Positions 23,278 to 32,166 of a stretch of DNA of 64,000 nucleotides are shown one piece after another (the stretch's first letter is position 1; each line of letters starts with the position of its first letter). This stretch comes from Thiobacillus sp. (lineage in GTDB: Bacteria > Pseudomonadota > Gammaproteobacteria > Burkholderiales > Thiobacillaceae). Made by a program: the position numbers and the translations under genes. The DNA lies in the NCBI GenBank assembly GCA_030679915.1, contig JAUXRY010000015.1:1-64000 (forward strand), given 5' to 3'. The notes below the pieces were generated by a model. That model worked only from the letters and a program-made list of their open reading frames with translations. It did not search any database and was not told the DNA's origin.

Positions 23278-24699
23278 ATGACCACACTTCATCCTGTAAT
23301 ACTTTCCGGCGGCTCAGGCACGCGTTTATGGCCCTTGTCCCGCGCGGCTCTACCCAAGCAATTGCTGCCTCTTGCGAGCAAACACAGTCTGTTGCAGGAC
23401 ACGGTTAGCCGACTGGCTGACATGCCTGAAATCGCCAATCCGTTGGTGGTGTGTAATGTCGAGCACCGCTTCATGATTGCAGAACAGATGCGCCAGATTG
23501 GGGCGACCCCACGTGCCATCGTGCTGGAGCCGGTGGGACGCAACACGGCACCCGCGATCGCTGTCGCAGCACTGATGCTGTCGCGTGACGACCCTGAGGC
23601 CTTGATGCTGGTGCTTCCCGCCGACCATTTGATTGGGGATGTCGACGCGTTTCATGCGGCGATACGAACGGCTGCGGAAGCTGCAAAAAATGGCCATCTG
23701 ACGACTTTTGGCATCGTGGCGGCCATTCCAGAGACAGGTTATGGCTATATACAGCAGGGTGCACCCCTAGCTGAACCGAAGGGCGCGTTTCAAGTGGCGG
23801 CCTTTGTGGAAAAACCCGATTCGACTACTGCACAGCAGTATGTGGATTCCGGCGACTACTTTTGGAACAGTGGCATGTTCCTGTTCCGCGCAACGGACTT
23901 TTTGAATGAACTTCAGACCCTTCGTCCCGATATCCTTGAGGCCAGCCGGGCTGCACTGGATGCGGCTACGCTTGATCTGGACTTTGTGCGGCTGGATCCG
24001 GCTGCCTTTGAGGCCTGTCCGTCAGAGTCGGTTGATTATGCCGTGATGGAGCATACCCGTTGCGCAGCGATGGTGCCGGCCGATATGGCATGGAATGATA
24101 TCGGCGCATGGTCGGCGCTGTGGAACGTCGCGGTGAAGGACGATCTGGGCAACGCGACCCGGGGTGATGTCATGCTGGAAGATGCCCGGAACAACTTTGT
24201 CCGTGCCGAAACCCGTATGGTTGCCATGCTGGGGGTATCGGACCTGGTGGTGGTGGAAACGGCTGACGTCGTGTTGGTTGCTAAAAAAGACCAGGTTCAG
24301 GATGTCAAAAAGCTGGTTGAGCGTCTGAAAGCCGAGAAACGTTGTGAACACCTGGTCCACAAGCAGGTTTACCGGCCATGGGGCTGGTATGAGGGGATCG
24401 ACGAGGGCGAGCGTTTCCAGGTCAAACGCATCATGGTCAAACCAGGCGAAAAGCTGAGCCTGCAAATGCATCACCATCGTGCCGAGCACTGGGTCGTGGT
24501 GTCCGGTACCGCCAGCGTCACCTGCGGTGATCTGGTCACGCTGTTAACCGAAAACCAGTCGACCTACATTCCGCTGGGGACCACACATCGGCTGGAGAAC
24601 CCAGGCAAGGTCGATTTGCACATCATCGAGGTGCAGTCGGGGACTTATTTGGGTGAAGACGACATCGTGCGTCTCGAAGATATTTACAAGCGCAACTAA
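23278..24699 (+). CDS. manC: Mannose-1-phosphate guanylyltransferase / mannose-6-phosphate isomerase
   Basis: The 473-residue bifunctional enzyme makes GDP-mannose for exopolysaccharide or lipopolysaccharide. The N-terminal nucleotidyltransferase has VILSGGSGTRLWPLSRAALP, with the GTP-binding loop and PKQ, and FVEKP near residue 180. The C-terminal cupin isomerase has VKPGEKLSLQMHHHRAEHWV with the metal-binding histidines. ATG 23278 fits the family start; upstream in-frame ATG codons would add 30 unrelated residues. It has a long upstream region containing the candidate small RNA on the other strand. A nearby PEP-CTERM protein fits exopolysaccharide production. Confidence 0.93.
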   Translation: MTTLHPVILSGGSGTRLWPLSRAALPKQLLPLASKHSLLQDTVSRLADMPEIANPLVVCNVEHRFMIAEQMRQIGATPRAIVLEPVGRNTAPAIAVAALMLSRDDPEALMLVLPADHLIGDVDAFHAAIRTAAEAAKNGHLTTFGIVAAIPETGYGYIQQGAPLAEPKGAFQVAAFVEKPDSTTAQQYVDSGDYFWNSGMFLFRATDFLNELQTLRPDILEASRAALDAATLDLDFVRLDPAAFEACPSESVDYAVMEHTRCAAMVPADMAWNDIGAWSALWNVAVKDDLGNATRGDVMLEDARNNFVRAETRMVAMLGVSDLVVVETADVVLVAKKDQVQDVKKLVERLKAEKRCEHLVHKQVYRPWGWYEGIDEGERFQVKRIMVKPGEKLSLQMHHHRAEHWVVVSGTASVTCGDLVTLLTENQSTYIPLGTTHRLENPGKVDLHIIEVQSGTYLGEDDIVRLEDIYKRN

Positions 24700-24723
24700 G
24701 ACGACAATATTGCTCACTGCATT

Positions 24724-24744
24724 CGGCGGGCGCAATGCCCGCCG
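24724..24744 (+). terminator. GC hairpin after manC
   Basis: CGGCGGGC (24724-24731) and GCCCGCCG (24737-24744) form a perfect 8-base-pair stem with a GCAAT loop 25 bases after the stop. No T run follows, so this is a possible terminator or stabilising stem. Confidence 0.5.
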
Positions 24745-25000
24745 TGAAGTTGAAATAGCCTGTATTCGCAAGTCCTTGTTATCTATTGATAACCCACTGC
24801 ATTTCTAGGGTTTGTTGCTGTCTGAAATATGATCCGGCTACGGGGCATGTAAGACAAACACCTACACAGCTTTTCGCGCGCTACCGTATCCGAATACAGC
24901 CAACGTCCACGTTAACTTTCCCCTGTTCCGTCCGAAAACGAATTCAACACGCAGAGTTAAGTGTGCGACTGAAAATAATTCAATCCGGAAGGGCGAGAAA
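24745..25000 (+). promoter_or_regulatory. Upstream region of flhDC with a small palindrome
   Basis: The gap before flhD holds no gene. GTTATC-TATT-GATAAC (24778-24793) is a perfect 6-base inverted repeat that could bind a regulator of the flagellar master operon. I see no convincing sigma-70 or sigma-28 promoter. A GGAAGGGCGAG ribosome site lies just before flhD. Confidence 0.35.
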
Positions 25001-25318
25001 ATGAAACTAGACGAAATGCTGGACGAAATGCGTGATGTCAATCTCAACTACCTGATGCTGGCGCAAAACATGATCCGACATGACAAGGCGACCGCTGTTT
25101 TTCGCCTGGGCATCAGCCAGGATGTGGCTGGTTTGATCGAGTCACTGACCCCAGCACAGATCCTCAAGCTCGCTGCCTCCGGCATGATGGTTTCGCGCTT
25201 CCGTTTTGATGATGGCATGGTACTGAACATGCTCACCAGCTACACCAAAGATCGCGCCATTGCACAATCTCACGCCGCCATTCTGATGGCTGGCCAGGCT
25301 GTCGAAGCGTTTGCCTGA
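25001..25318 (+). CDS. flhD: Flagellar master regulator FlhD
   Basis: The 105-residue protein matches FlhD: DEMRDVNLNYLMLAQNMIRH, ATAVFRLGISQDVAGLIESL, then LTPAQILKLAASG and CRF-like VSRFRFDD. FlhD forms a heterohexamer with FlhC that activates class II flagellar promoters. It is followed after 55 bases by flhC, and the same strand continues into motAB. Confidence 0.96.
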   Translation: MKLDEMLDEMRDVNLNYLMLAQNMIRHDKATAVFRLGISQDVAGLIESLTPAQILKLAASGMMVSRFRFDDGMVLNMLTSYTKDRAIAQSHAAILMAGQAVEAFA

Positions 25319-25373
25319 ATGAGTTGACTTGCCCGGCTGGGCTATGTGGCGTAACAAACAGGGAAGAATTCCA

Positions 25374-25928
25374 ATGAGCAAAAAAAGTTTGCTGACCGAA
25401 ATGCGTGACACCCAATTGGCGATCGAGCTGATCGAACTGGGAGCGCGTCCGCAGGTTTTGGAATCTGAGACCACACTGTCTCGCGAACGCTTGCTTAAGC
25501 TGTATAAGGAAGTCAAAGGTGTCTCGCCACCTAAAGGCATGCTGCCGTTTTCAACAGACTGGTTTCTGACCTGGTTGCCCAACGTCCACTCTTCACTGTT
25601 CATTAACATTCGTCGCTACATCACTAAAAACAGTGATTGTGATGGGATAGAAGCGGTACTGAAAACTTACCGCCTGTATCAGGAATACCTGCATACCAAC
25701 CAGATTGATGAAGTGCTGAGTTTCACTCGCGCCTGGACTCTGAATCGATTCTTTGAAAATCGCATGCTCGCAACGGCTGCCTGCACTGGGTGCGGTGGAC
25801 ATTTCGTGGTTCATCCCGATGATTTACATACCCACTACGTTTGCGGCTTGTGCAACAAACCTGCCCGCGCCGGGAAAACACGCAAGGCCAAAGCTGAGGC
25901 AGAAACTGCGCTGACCGCTGCTGCTTGA
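25374..25928 (+). CDS. flhC: Flagellar master regulator FlhC
   Basis: The 184-residue protein is the DNA-binding partner of FlhD. It carries the zinc site as two cysteine pairs in ACTGCGGHFV and VCGLCNKP near residues 140-165, and LIELGARPQVLE near the start. ATG 25374 matches the family start (MSKKSLLTEMRD); the upstream frame is extension only. It lies between flhD and a membrane methyltransferase gene. Confidence 0.95.
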   Translation: MSKKSLLTEMRDTQLAIELIELGARPQVLESETTLSRERLLKLYKEVKGVSPPKGMLPFSTDWFLTWLPNVHSSLFINIRRYITKNSDCDGIEAVLKTYRLYQEYLHTNQIDEVLSFTRAWTLNRFFENRMLATAACTGCGGHFVVHPDDLHTHYVCGLCNKPARAGKTRKAKAEAETALTAAA

Positions 25929-25951
25929 AACGATTTCGCAATTAACGAAAG

Positions 25952-26710
25952 ATGAAGCGCCTGCCAATCAGCCTACAGTCGCTCATCATTCAGGGCGTCG
26001 CACTGTGTCTGGCCGGCATCCTGAGTTATTTGGCCCCCATATACTTCTCGCATCAGCCCGCTTGGTGGCAGTTGGCAATCGTACAGGGCGGAATCGCTGC
26101 TTTATTGAGTTATCTCCAGCAGCAGCCCACTTGGTGGCCGCCACTGCATTTCATTTTCTTCCCCGCCATTCTGCTGGCCCAGCAGGCCAGCGTTCCAACC
26201 TGGTTTTATCTGGCAGCATTTTTGACACTGATGTTGTTCTACTGGAGCACCTTTCGCACCCGTGTTCCTTTATACCTGTCTGACAGTAAAGCCTGGCAGG
26301 CCGTTGCGCCTTTGTTGCCTCAGACCCAATCTTTCCGCTTCATTGATGTGGGCAGTGGCTTGGGCGATGTCCCTTTCTATTTGGAACCCCGGTTTCCTGA
26401 AGGCCATTTTTACGGCACTGAAATCGCCCCGGCACCCTGGCTGATCAGCCGAATACGCGCCTGGTCCAGGCGTAGCCAGGTGACATTCATGCGTCGCGAT
26501 TACACGGCCATTGATCTGGCCGGTTTTGACGTGGTGTTTGCGTTTCTCTCACCCGCAGTCATGCCGGCATTGTGGGAGCAGGCGCGCGTTCAGATGCAGA
26601 AGGGTAGTCTCTTCATCAGCCTTTCATTTGGTATTCAGTCGCAGCAGCCTGATCATGAAATTTCGCTCGCCGAAGGCGCGCGTCATACCTTGTATGCCTG
26701 GCGGATGTGA
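25952..26710 (+). CDS. Membrane-anchored class I SAM-dependent methyltransferase
   Basis: The 252-residue protein has three to four hydrophobic helices in residues 10-105, then a class I methyltransferase domain. Motif I is FIDVGSGLGDVPFYL, then FYGTEIAPAPWL (acidic residue after strand 2) and a later FDVVFAFLSPAVMP. The substrate is unknown. It starts 23 bases after flhC and sits between flhDC and motA, so it may be cotranscribed with motility genes and could modify a membrane or flagellar component. Similar proteins occur in unrelated contexts. Confidence 0.8.
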   Translation: MKRLPISLQSLIIQGVALCLAGILSYLAPIYFSHQPAWWQLAIVQGGIAALLSYLQQQPTWWPPLHFIFFPAILLAQQASVPTWFYLAAFLTLMLFYWSTFRTRVPLYLSDSKAWQAVAPLLPQTQSFRFIDVGSGLGDVPFYLEPRFPEGHFYGTEIAPAPWLISRIRAWSRRSQVTFMRRDYTAIDLAGFDVVFAFLSPAVMPALWEQARVQMQKGSLFISLSFGIQSQQPDHEISLAEGARHTLYAWRM

Positions 26711-26867
26711 CATGGAGACACATCAATATTCTCTAACTGCACCATCAAGTTTTAGGCAATCGGGTCGAATCTTCTCCCTGACAGCCTGTGCTTCAAACCA
26801 CGAAGTACAGGGGCAGGGTGAAGTGACCCGGGCCAGAACAATCAATCCAGAATAAGGAAAGACGGTC

Positions 26868-27728
26868 GTGCTAGTTATCGTTGGATACATAGTGATCATA
26901 GTGAGCGTGTTCGGCGGCTTTGCGCTGGCGGGCGGACACCTGGCTTCGTTGTGGCAACCGGTCGAACTGCTGATGATTGGCGGCGGTGCGGTGGGCGCCT
27001 TTATGGTTGGCAATAACGGCAAGGCCATGAAGGCCACGCTTAAAGCCTTGCCTACCGTGTTTAAGGGGTCGAAATACAATCGCGCCTTGTACATGGACAT
27101 GATGGCGCTGCTGTATGAGCTGCTGACCAAGATCCGCAAGGAAGGGTTGATGTCGGTGGAGGCAGATGTGGAGGCGCCTGAGAGCAGCCCTTTGTTCTCA
27201 AAATACCCCGCCATTATGGCGGACCATCACATTATTGAATTCCTCACTGACTACCTGCGTCTGATGGTGAGTGGCAGCATGAATGCCTTTGAAATTGAAA
27301 ACCTGATGGACAACGAAATTGAAACGCACCACCACGAGGGTGAGGTGCCGGTGCACTGTGTTGCCAAATTAGGCGATGGTCTGCCCGCGTTCGGTATTGT
27401 GGCGGCGGTGATGGGCGTGGTGCACACCATGGAGTCGGTGGGAATTCCGCCGGCAGAACTGGGCATTCTGATTGCAGCTGCGCTGGTGGGCACTTTCCTC
27501 GGTATTTTGCTGGCTTATGGATTCGTGTCGCCACTCTCGAGCTTGTTGGAGCAGAAGCTGCATGAATCCTCCAAAATGTATCAGTGCGTCAAAGTTACCT
27601 TGCTGGCCAGCATCAACGGTTATGCCCCGGCGATTGCCGTTGAGTTTGGACGAAAGGTGTTGTACTCGACCGAACGACCGACCTTTGCAGAGCTTGAAAC
27701 CCATGTGAAGGGCGCGAAGTCGCGTTAA
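26868..27728 (+). CDS. motA: Flagellar motor stator protein MotA
   Basis: The 286-residue protein has the four transmembrane segments of MotA and its signature near residue 170-200 (GLPAFGIVAAVMGVVHTME, then LGILIAAALVGTFLGILLAY), plus the charged cytoplasmic loop that contacts FliG. It starts at GTG 26868 behind AAGGAAA. With MotB it forms the proton channel that drives rotation. Confidence 0.96.
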   Translation: MLVIVGYIVIIVSVFGGFALAGGHLASLWQPVELLMIGGGAVGAFMVGNNGKAMKATLKALPTVFKGSKYNRALYMDMMALLYELLTKIRKEGLMSVEADVEAPESSPLFSKYPAIMADHHIIEFLTDYLRLMVSGSMNAFEIENLMDNEIETHHHEGEVPVHCVAKLGDGLPAFGIVAAVMGVVHTMESVGIPPAELGILIAAALVGTFLGILLAYGFVSPLSSLLEQKLHESSKMYQCVKVTLLASINGYAPAIAVEFGRKVLYSTERPTFAELETHVKGAKSR

Positions 27729-27778
27729 GTGTTTTGAATCCAACCTCAGATCCAACACGTTCTATTCATGGCATGTAA

Positions 27779-28702
27779 ATGAGCGAGCAAAAAGCAACCA
27801 TCGTCGTCAAACGCATCAAGAAGGTGGCCGGGGGTCACCATGGTGGTGCGTGGAAGATCGCCTATGCCGACTTCGTGACGGCGATGATGGCTTTTTTCCT
27901 GCTGATGTGGCTGTTGGGCTCAACTGCCAAAGGGGATCTGGCAGGGATAGCCGAGTATTTCAAGACACCGCTCAAAGTGGCCATGCAGGGCGGCGATGGC
28001 AGTGGAGACAGTTCCAGCGTACTCAAGGGCGGCGGCCAGGATCTGACGCGCAAGGCGGGGCAAGTGAAAAAGGGAGAATCCATCCCGGAAAAGAAATCCT
28101 ACAATCTTGAAGCGGCAAAAGCCGAGCTTGTGCGCCAGGAAGCGGCCAAACTCAAATTACTGGAAGGCCGTCTCAAAGAAGCGATTGATAGCAACCCAAC
28201 GCTCAAGCAGTTCAAGCGTCAATTGTTGATCGATATTACCAGCGAGGGCTTGCGCATCCAGATTGTTGACGAGCAGAACCGGCCCATGTTCAATCTGGCC
28301 AGTGCTGACTTGCAGCCCTACACCAAAATCATCCTTAATGAGATAGGCCATGTTCTGAACGATGTGCAAAACCGAATCAGCCTGTCGGGGCATACCGATG
28401 CCATCGCGTATGCCAACGGCGAGCGGGGGTATAGCAATTGGGAGCTGTCGACCGATCGCGCCAATGCGTCGCGGCGAGCGTTGATCGCGGGCGGAATGGA
28501 CGAGTCAAAAATGCTGCGAGTGGTGGGGCTGGCTTCATCTGTTCCTTTTAACGAGGCGGGGCCTTCCGATCCGGTCAACCGACGCATCAGCATCATTGTG
28601 ATGAATAAGCGCACCGAAGAAGCCGTGACCAAACAAGCAAGCGGCGTGAGTGAGACCAACGAAGCAGAAGTCCGCAGCGAAGTGGGTAAAGCGGCACCTT
28701 AG
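27779..28702 (+). CDS. motB: Flagellar motor stator protein MotB
   Basis: The 307-residue protein has the MotB pattern: GGHHGGAWKIAYADFVTAMM with the proton-carrying aspartate at the start of its single membrane helix (AFFLLMWLLGS), a plug region, and a C-terminal OmpA-type peptidoglycan-binding domain (SLSGHTDAIAY, NWELSTDRANASRR). It lies 50 bases after motA and is followed by a strong terminator. Confidence 0.96.
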   Translation: MSEQKATIVVKRIKKVAGGHHGGAWKIAYADFVTAMMAFFLLMWLLGSTAKGDLAGIAEYFKTPLKVAMQGGDGSGDSSSVLKGGGQDLTRKAGQVKKGESIPEKKSYNLEAAKAELVRQEAAKLKLLEGRLKEAIDSNPTLKQFKRQLLIDITSEGLRIQIVDEQNRPMFNLASADLQPYTKIILNEIGHVLNDVQNRISLSGHTDAIAYANGERGYSNWELSTDRANASRRALIAGGMDESKMLRVVGLASSVPFNEAGPSDPVNRRISIIVMNKRTEEAVTKQASGVSETNEAEVRSEVGKAAP

Positions 28703-28735
28703 CGCTGATCGAATACGACACCCCTCGATGCGTTG

Positions 28736-28785
28736 AGTGGCCTGATTTGTGCACTGACATGCACAATCCAGGCCACTTCTTTTTC
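28736..28785 (+). terminator. Strong rho-independent terminator after motB
   Basis: An 18-base stem starting AGTGGCCTG (28736-28753) pairs with 28760-28777 with one mismatch across the loop CTGACA, then TCTTTTTCT. It separates the flhDC-motAB unit from the flhB unit. Confidence 0.93.
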
Positions 28786-28948
28786 TGCTGACCCGGGCCG
28801 GGTTCAGCCCCGCTCGAGACTTGAAGCTAAATAGCGGCCCAAATCCACCTTTATTCCCCTGATCGTACGCACGTGACGTGCACAATAATCCAGTCTGTAG
28901 AACCCCCATCGATAACCGATGGATCACAAATAACAGGTGAATTTTGGG

Positions 28949-30091
28949 ATGGCTGAAGGCAGCGATCAGGAAAAAACAGAAGCCCCATCGCAACAGCGAT
29001 TGGAGAAATCACGCGAAGACGGCCAAGTGGTGCAGTCACGCGAGTTGTCGACTTTTGTCATCCTGATGGTGGGTGGAACAGCATTGTGGATGATGGCCAG
29101 CGGACTCGGTCAGACCCTGTTACACATCGTTAAAGGTGCACTTCAGTTCAATCCTGGAATTGCCCGCGACAGCTCGCACGTCATGGCGCAGCTTTCAAAC
29201 CAGTTTTTCGAAGCAGCCTTTGCCTTGGCGCCTTTCCTGGGTCTGATGGTACTTGCCACCCTGGCTTCTCCCCTGATGCTTCGCGGCTGGATGTTCAGCA
29301 CCAAGGCATTGGCCCCGAAATTCGATCGGCTGAACCCGCTGTCGGGTATCAAGCGCATGTTTTCCAGCCAGGGGTTGATCGAACTGGTCAAGGCTCTGGG
29401 AAAAGTCGGCTTGCTGGGTGGCGTAGCGGCCTGGTTGATCTGGACTAACCTCGATGGAATTTTCTCGCTCAGCCTCGAAACGCCTTCACTCGCGATTCAG
29501 CACATGGGCGATCTGATAGGCAAAATTTTCCTGACGGTTTCCGGCACTATGATTTTTATCGTTGCGCTGGACTTGCCTTATCAGCTCTGGAGCCATCACA
29601 ACAAACTCAAGATGACCAAAGAAGAGTTGCGGCAGGAAGCCAAGGAGTCAGAAGGCGACCCGCATCTCAAGGCGCGTATCCGTTCACAACAACGTGAAGT
29701 GGCTCGTCGCCGCATGATGTCCGAGATTCCCACTGCGGATGTGGTGATCACCAACCCGACCCATTATGCCGTCGCGCTCAAGTACAGCGAAGGCAAAATG
29801 GGGGCACCTCGCGTGGTAGCCAAAGGCGCCGATGAAGTTGCCGCCCGTATCCGTGCATTGGCTGCCGAACACAATGTGCCGCTGCTGGAAGCGCCGCCAT
29901 TGGCACGTGCGTTGTTCCGCCACACTGAACTTGGCGACGAAATCCCCGCTACGCTTTATGCAGCGGTGGCCGAAGTGCTGGCCTATGTATTCCAGTTGCG
30001 CCATTTCCAGCAGGAGGGCGGTGCCTATCCAAACGCGCCGACAAGCTTGCCGGTCCCCCCCGAACTTGATCCACTGCAGGCCACCCCATGA
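28949..30091 (+). CDS. flhB: Flagellar export apparatus protein FlhB
   Basis: The 380-residue protein is the substrate-specificity switch of the flagellar type III export gate. It has four membrane segments, the N-terminal EKTEAPSQQRLEKSREDGQV, and the autocleavage site NPTHYAVALKY in the cytoplasmic domain (Asn-Pro-Thr-His). I chose ATG 28949 (MAEGSDQEKTE); GTG 28937 would add four residues. Its stop overlaps the flhA ATG in ATGA. Confidence 0.96.
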   Translation: MAEGSDQEKTEAPSQQRLEKSREDGQVVQSRELSTFVILMVGGTALWMMASGLGQTLLHIVKGALQFNPGIARDSSHVMAQLSNQFFEAAFALAPFLGLMVLATLASPLMLRGWMFSTKALAPKFDRLNPLSGIKRMFSSQGLIELVKALGKVGLLGGVAAWLIWTNLDGIFSLSLETPSLAIQHMGDLIGKIFLTVSGTMIFIVALDLPYQLWSHHNKLKMTKEELRQEAKESEGDPHLKARIRSQQREVARRRMMSEIPTADVVITNPTHYAVALKYSEGKMGAPRVVAKGADEVAARIRALAAEHNVPLLEAPPLARALFRHTELGDEIPATLYAAVAEVLAYVFQLRHFQQEGGAYPNAPTSLPVPPELDPLQATP

Positions 30092-32166
30092 ATGGCACGC
30101 TAAGTCTTTCCAATATATTCAACTCGGCCAATGCACGTTCATTTGCCGCACCGATTTTCATCGTCCTTATTCTGGCGATGCTGGTGTTGCCGCTGCCGCC
30201 GTTTGCGCTGGACATTTTGTTCACCTTCAACATCGCGCTCTCCATCATGGTGATGCTGGTCGCTCTGTCGACCAAAAAGGCGCTCGATTTCGCCGCCTTT
30301 CCCACGGTGCTGCTGCTTTCTACCCTGCTGCGTTTGTCGCTCAACGTCGCTTCGACTCGAGTCGTGCTGCTGGAGGGCCACACTGGGCCGGACGCGGCGG
30401 GTAAGGTGATCGAGGCCTTCGGCCATTTCCTGGTCGGCGGCAACTACACGGTGGGCATCATCGTCTTCGTCATCCTGGTAATCATCAACTTCATCGTCAT
30501 CACCAAGGGCGCCGGGCGTATCGCCGAGGTCAGCGCGCGCTTCACGCTGGACGCGATGCCGGGCAAGCAGATGGCGATCGACGCCGACCTCAACGCCGGC
30601 CTGGTCGACGAAAACGAGGCGCGCCGTCGCCGCGCAGAAATTTCCCAGGAAGCCGATTTTTACGGCTCGATGGACGGCGCCTCGAAATTCGTGCGCGGCG
30701 ACGCCATCGCCGGCATCCTGATTCTGCTGGTCACCATCGTCGGCGGCCTGCTTATTGGCCTGCTTCAGCACGACATGTCGCTGGCCGACGCCGCTAGCAA
30801 CTACACCCTGCTGGCGATTGGCGATGGCCTGGTGGCGCAAATTCCGGCGCTGATCATCTCGATCGCGGCCGGCATTATCGTCAGCCGCGTCAGCACCGAT
30901 GAAGACATTGCCGGGCAGATGTTATCCAACATCTTTAACAAGACGCAGGCGCTCTACATCACCGCAGCGATCCTGGGCATGATGGGCATGATCCCGGGAA
31001 TGCCGAACTTTGTCTTCCTGCTGCTGGCGGGCGGCATGGCCTGGATTGCCTACAAGAGCAGCAAGAAGCAAGAGGAAGTCCTACCGGAAATCGAAACAGC
31101 ACCGGCGGTTGCAGTCGAGGCGCAGGAAGCCAGCTGGGAAGATGTCGCACCCATCGATACCCTGGGCCTGGAAGTCGGCTACCGCCTGATTCCGCTGGTG
31201 GACAACGCAGCCGACGGTGAACTGGTTCGTCGTATCAAGGGTATTCGCAAGAAATTTGCACGAGAGATCGGTTTTCTGCCGCCTGCTGTGCATATTCGTG
31301 ACAACCTCGAAATCAATCCGAACAGCTATCGCATCACGCTCAAGGGCGTTGAAATCGGCAGCGGCGAAGTGCGTACCGGGTTGTTCCTCGCGATTGATCC
31401 CGGCAGCATCTCGGGAACCCTGCCCGGTGTGGCGACAACAGACCCAGCCTTTGGCTTGCCAGCCGTGTGGATCGAATCCAACCAGCGCGAGCAGGCTCAG
31501 GCCATGGGTTATACCGTCGTCGATCCAGGTACGGTGGTTGCCACGCATCTGAATCATCTGGTGACGCAACATGCGGCCGAACTGTTGGGACGGCTGGAAG
31601 TGCAAGCCTTGCTTGACCATCTGGGCAAGAGCGCACCCAAGCTGGTGGAAGAACTGGTCCCGAAGATGCTGACACTTTCGGCGGTGCAGAAAGTGCTGCA
31701 AACCTTGCTGATCGAAGGCGTGGCCATACGCGATATGCGCAGCATCATTGACACCCTGCTGGAGCACGGTACACACGTCCAGGACCCGAACGAACTCACC
31801 GCGCTGGTGCGGGTGGCGCTGGGTCGCTCGATTGTTCAGCAGATTTATGGATCGGTCAGCGAATTGCCGGTCATTGCGCTGGATCAGGCACTGGAACGTT
31901 TGCTGTTACAGACACTGCAATCCGGCCACGATTCGGTGGGAATGGAGCCGGGATTGGCCGATACCTTGCTGGAAAAAACGCAAACCTCGACGCAACGGCA
32001 GGAAGCATTGGGCCATCCCCCGGTGTTGCTGACACCGGCAGTATTGCGCCCCTTGCTGTCCCGTTTTCTGCGGCGCGCCTTGCCGCAACTCAAAGTGCTT
32101 TCGCACGCTGAAGTACCTGAAGGCAAACATATCAAAGTCACTTCCCTTGTAGGAGGAGCAGCATGA
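30088..32166 (+). CDS. flhA: Flagellar export gate protein FlhA
   Basis: The 692-residue protein has eight N-terminal membrane helices, the conserved cytoplasmic loop ARFTLDAMPGKQMAIDADLN, and a large C-terminal domain (from about residue 330) that binds chaperone-substrate complexes, with LPPAVHIRDNLEINPNSYRI. It forms the nonameric ring of the export gate. Four-base overlaps with flhB and flhF show translational coupling. Confidence 0.97.
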   Translation: MNGTLSLSNIFNSANARSFAAPIFIVLILAMLVLPLPPFALDILFTFNIALSIMVMLVALSTKKALDFAAFPTVLLLSTLLRLSLNVASTRVVLLEGHTGPDAAGKVIEAFGHFLVGGNYTVGIIVFVILVIINFIVITKGAGRIAEVSARFTLDAMPGKQMAIDADLNAGLVDENEARRRRAEISQEADFYGSMDGASKFVRGDAIAGILILLVTIVGGLLIGLLQHDMSLADAASNYTLLAIGDGLVAQIPALIISIAAGIIVSRVSTDEDIAGQMLSNIFNKTQALYITAAILGMMGMIPGMPNFVFLLLAGGMAWIAYKSSKKQEEVLPEIETAPAVAVEAQEASWEDVAPIDTLGLEVGYRLIPLVDNAADGELVRRIKGIRKKFAREIGFLPPAVHIRDNLEINPNSYRITLKGVEIGSGEVRTGLFLAIDPGSISGTLPGVATTDPAFGLPAVWIESNQREQAQAMGYTVVDPGTVVATHLNHLVTQHAAELLGRLEVQALLDHLGKSAPKLVEELVPKMLTLSAVQKVLQTLLIEGVAIRDMRSIIDTLLEHGTHVQDPNELTALVRVALGRSIVQQIYGSVSELPVIALDQALERLLLQTLQSGHDSVGMEPGLADTLLEKTQTSTQRQEALGHPPVLLTPAVLRPLLSRFLRRALPQLKVLSHAEVPEGKHIKVTSLVGGAA

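Noticed and set aside
28890-28920. Sigma-28 promoter before flhB
   Set aside because: ATCGATAA resembles the -10 half but no TAAAG-like element is 11 bases upstream.
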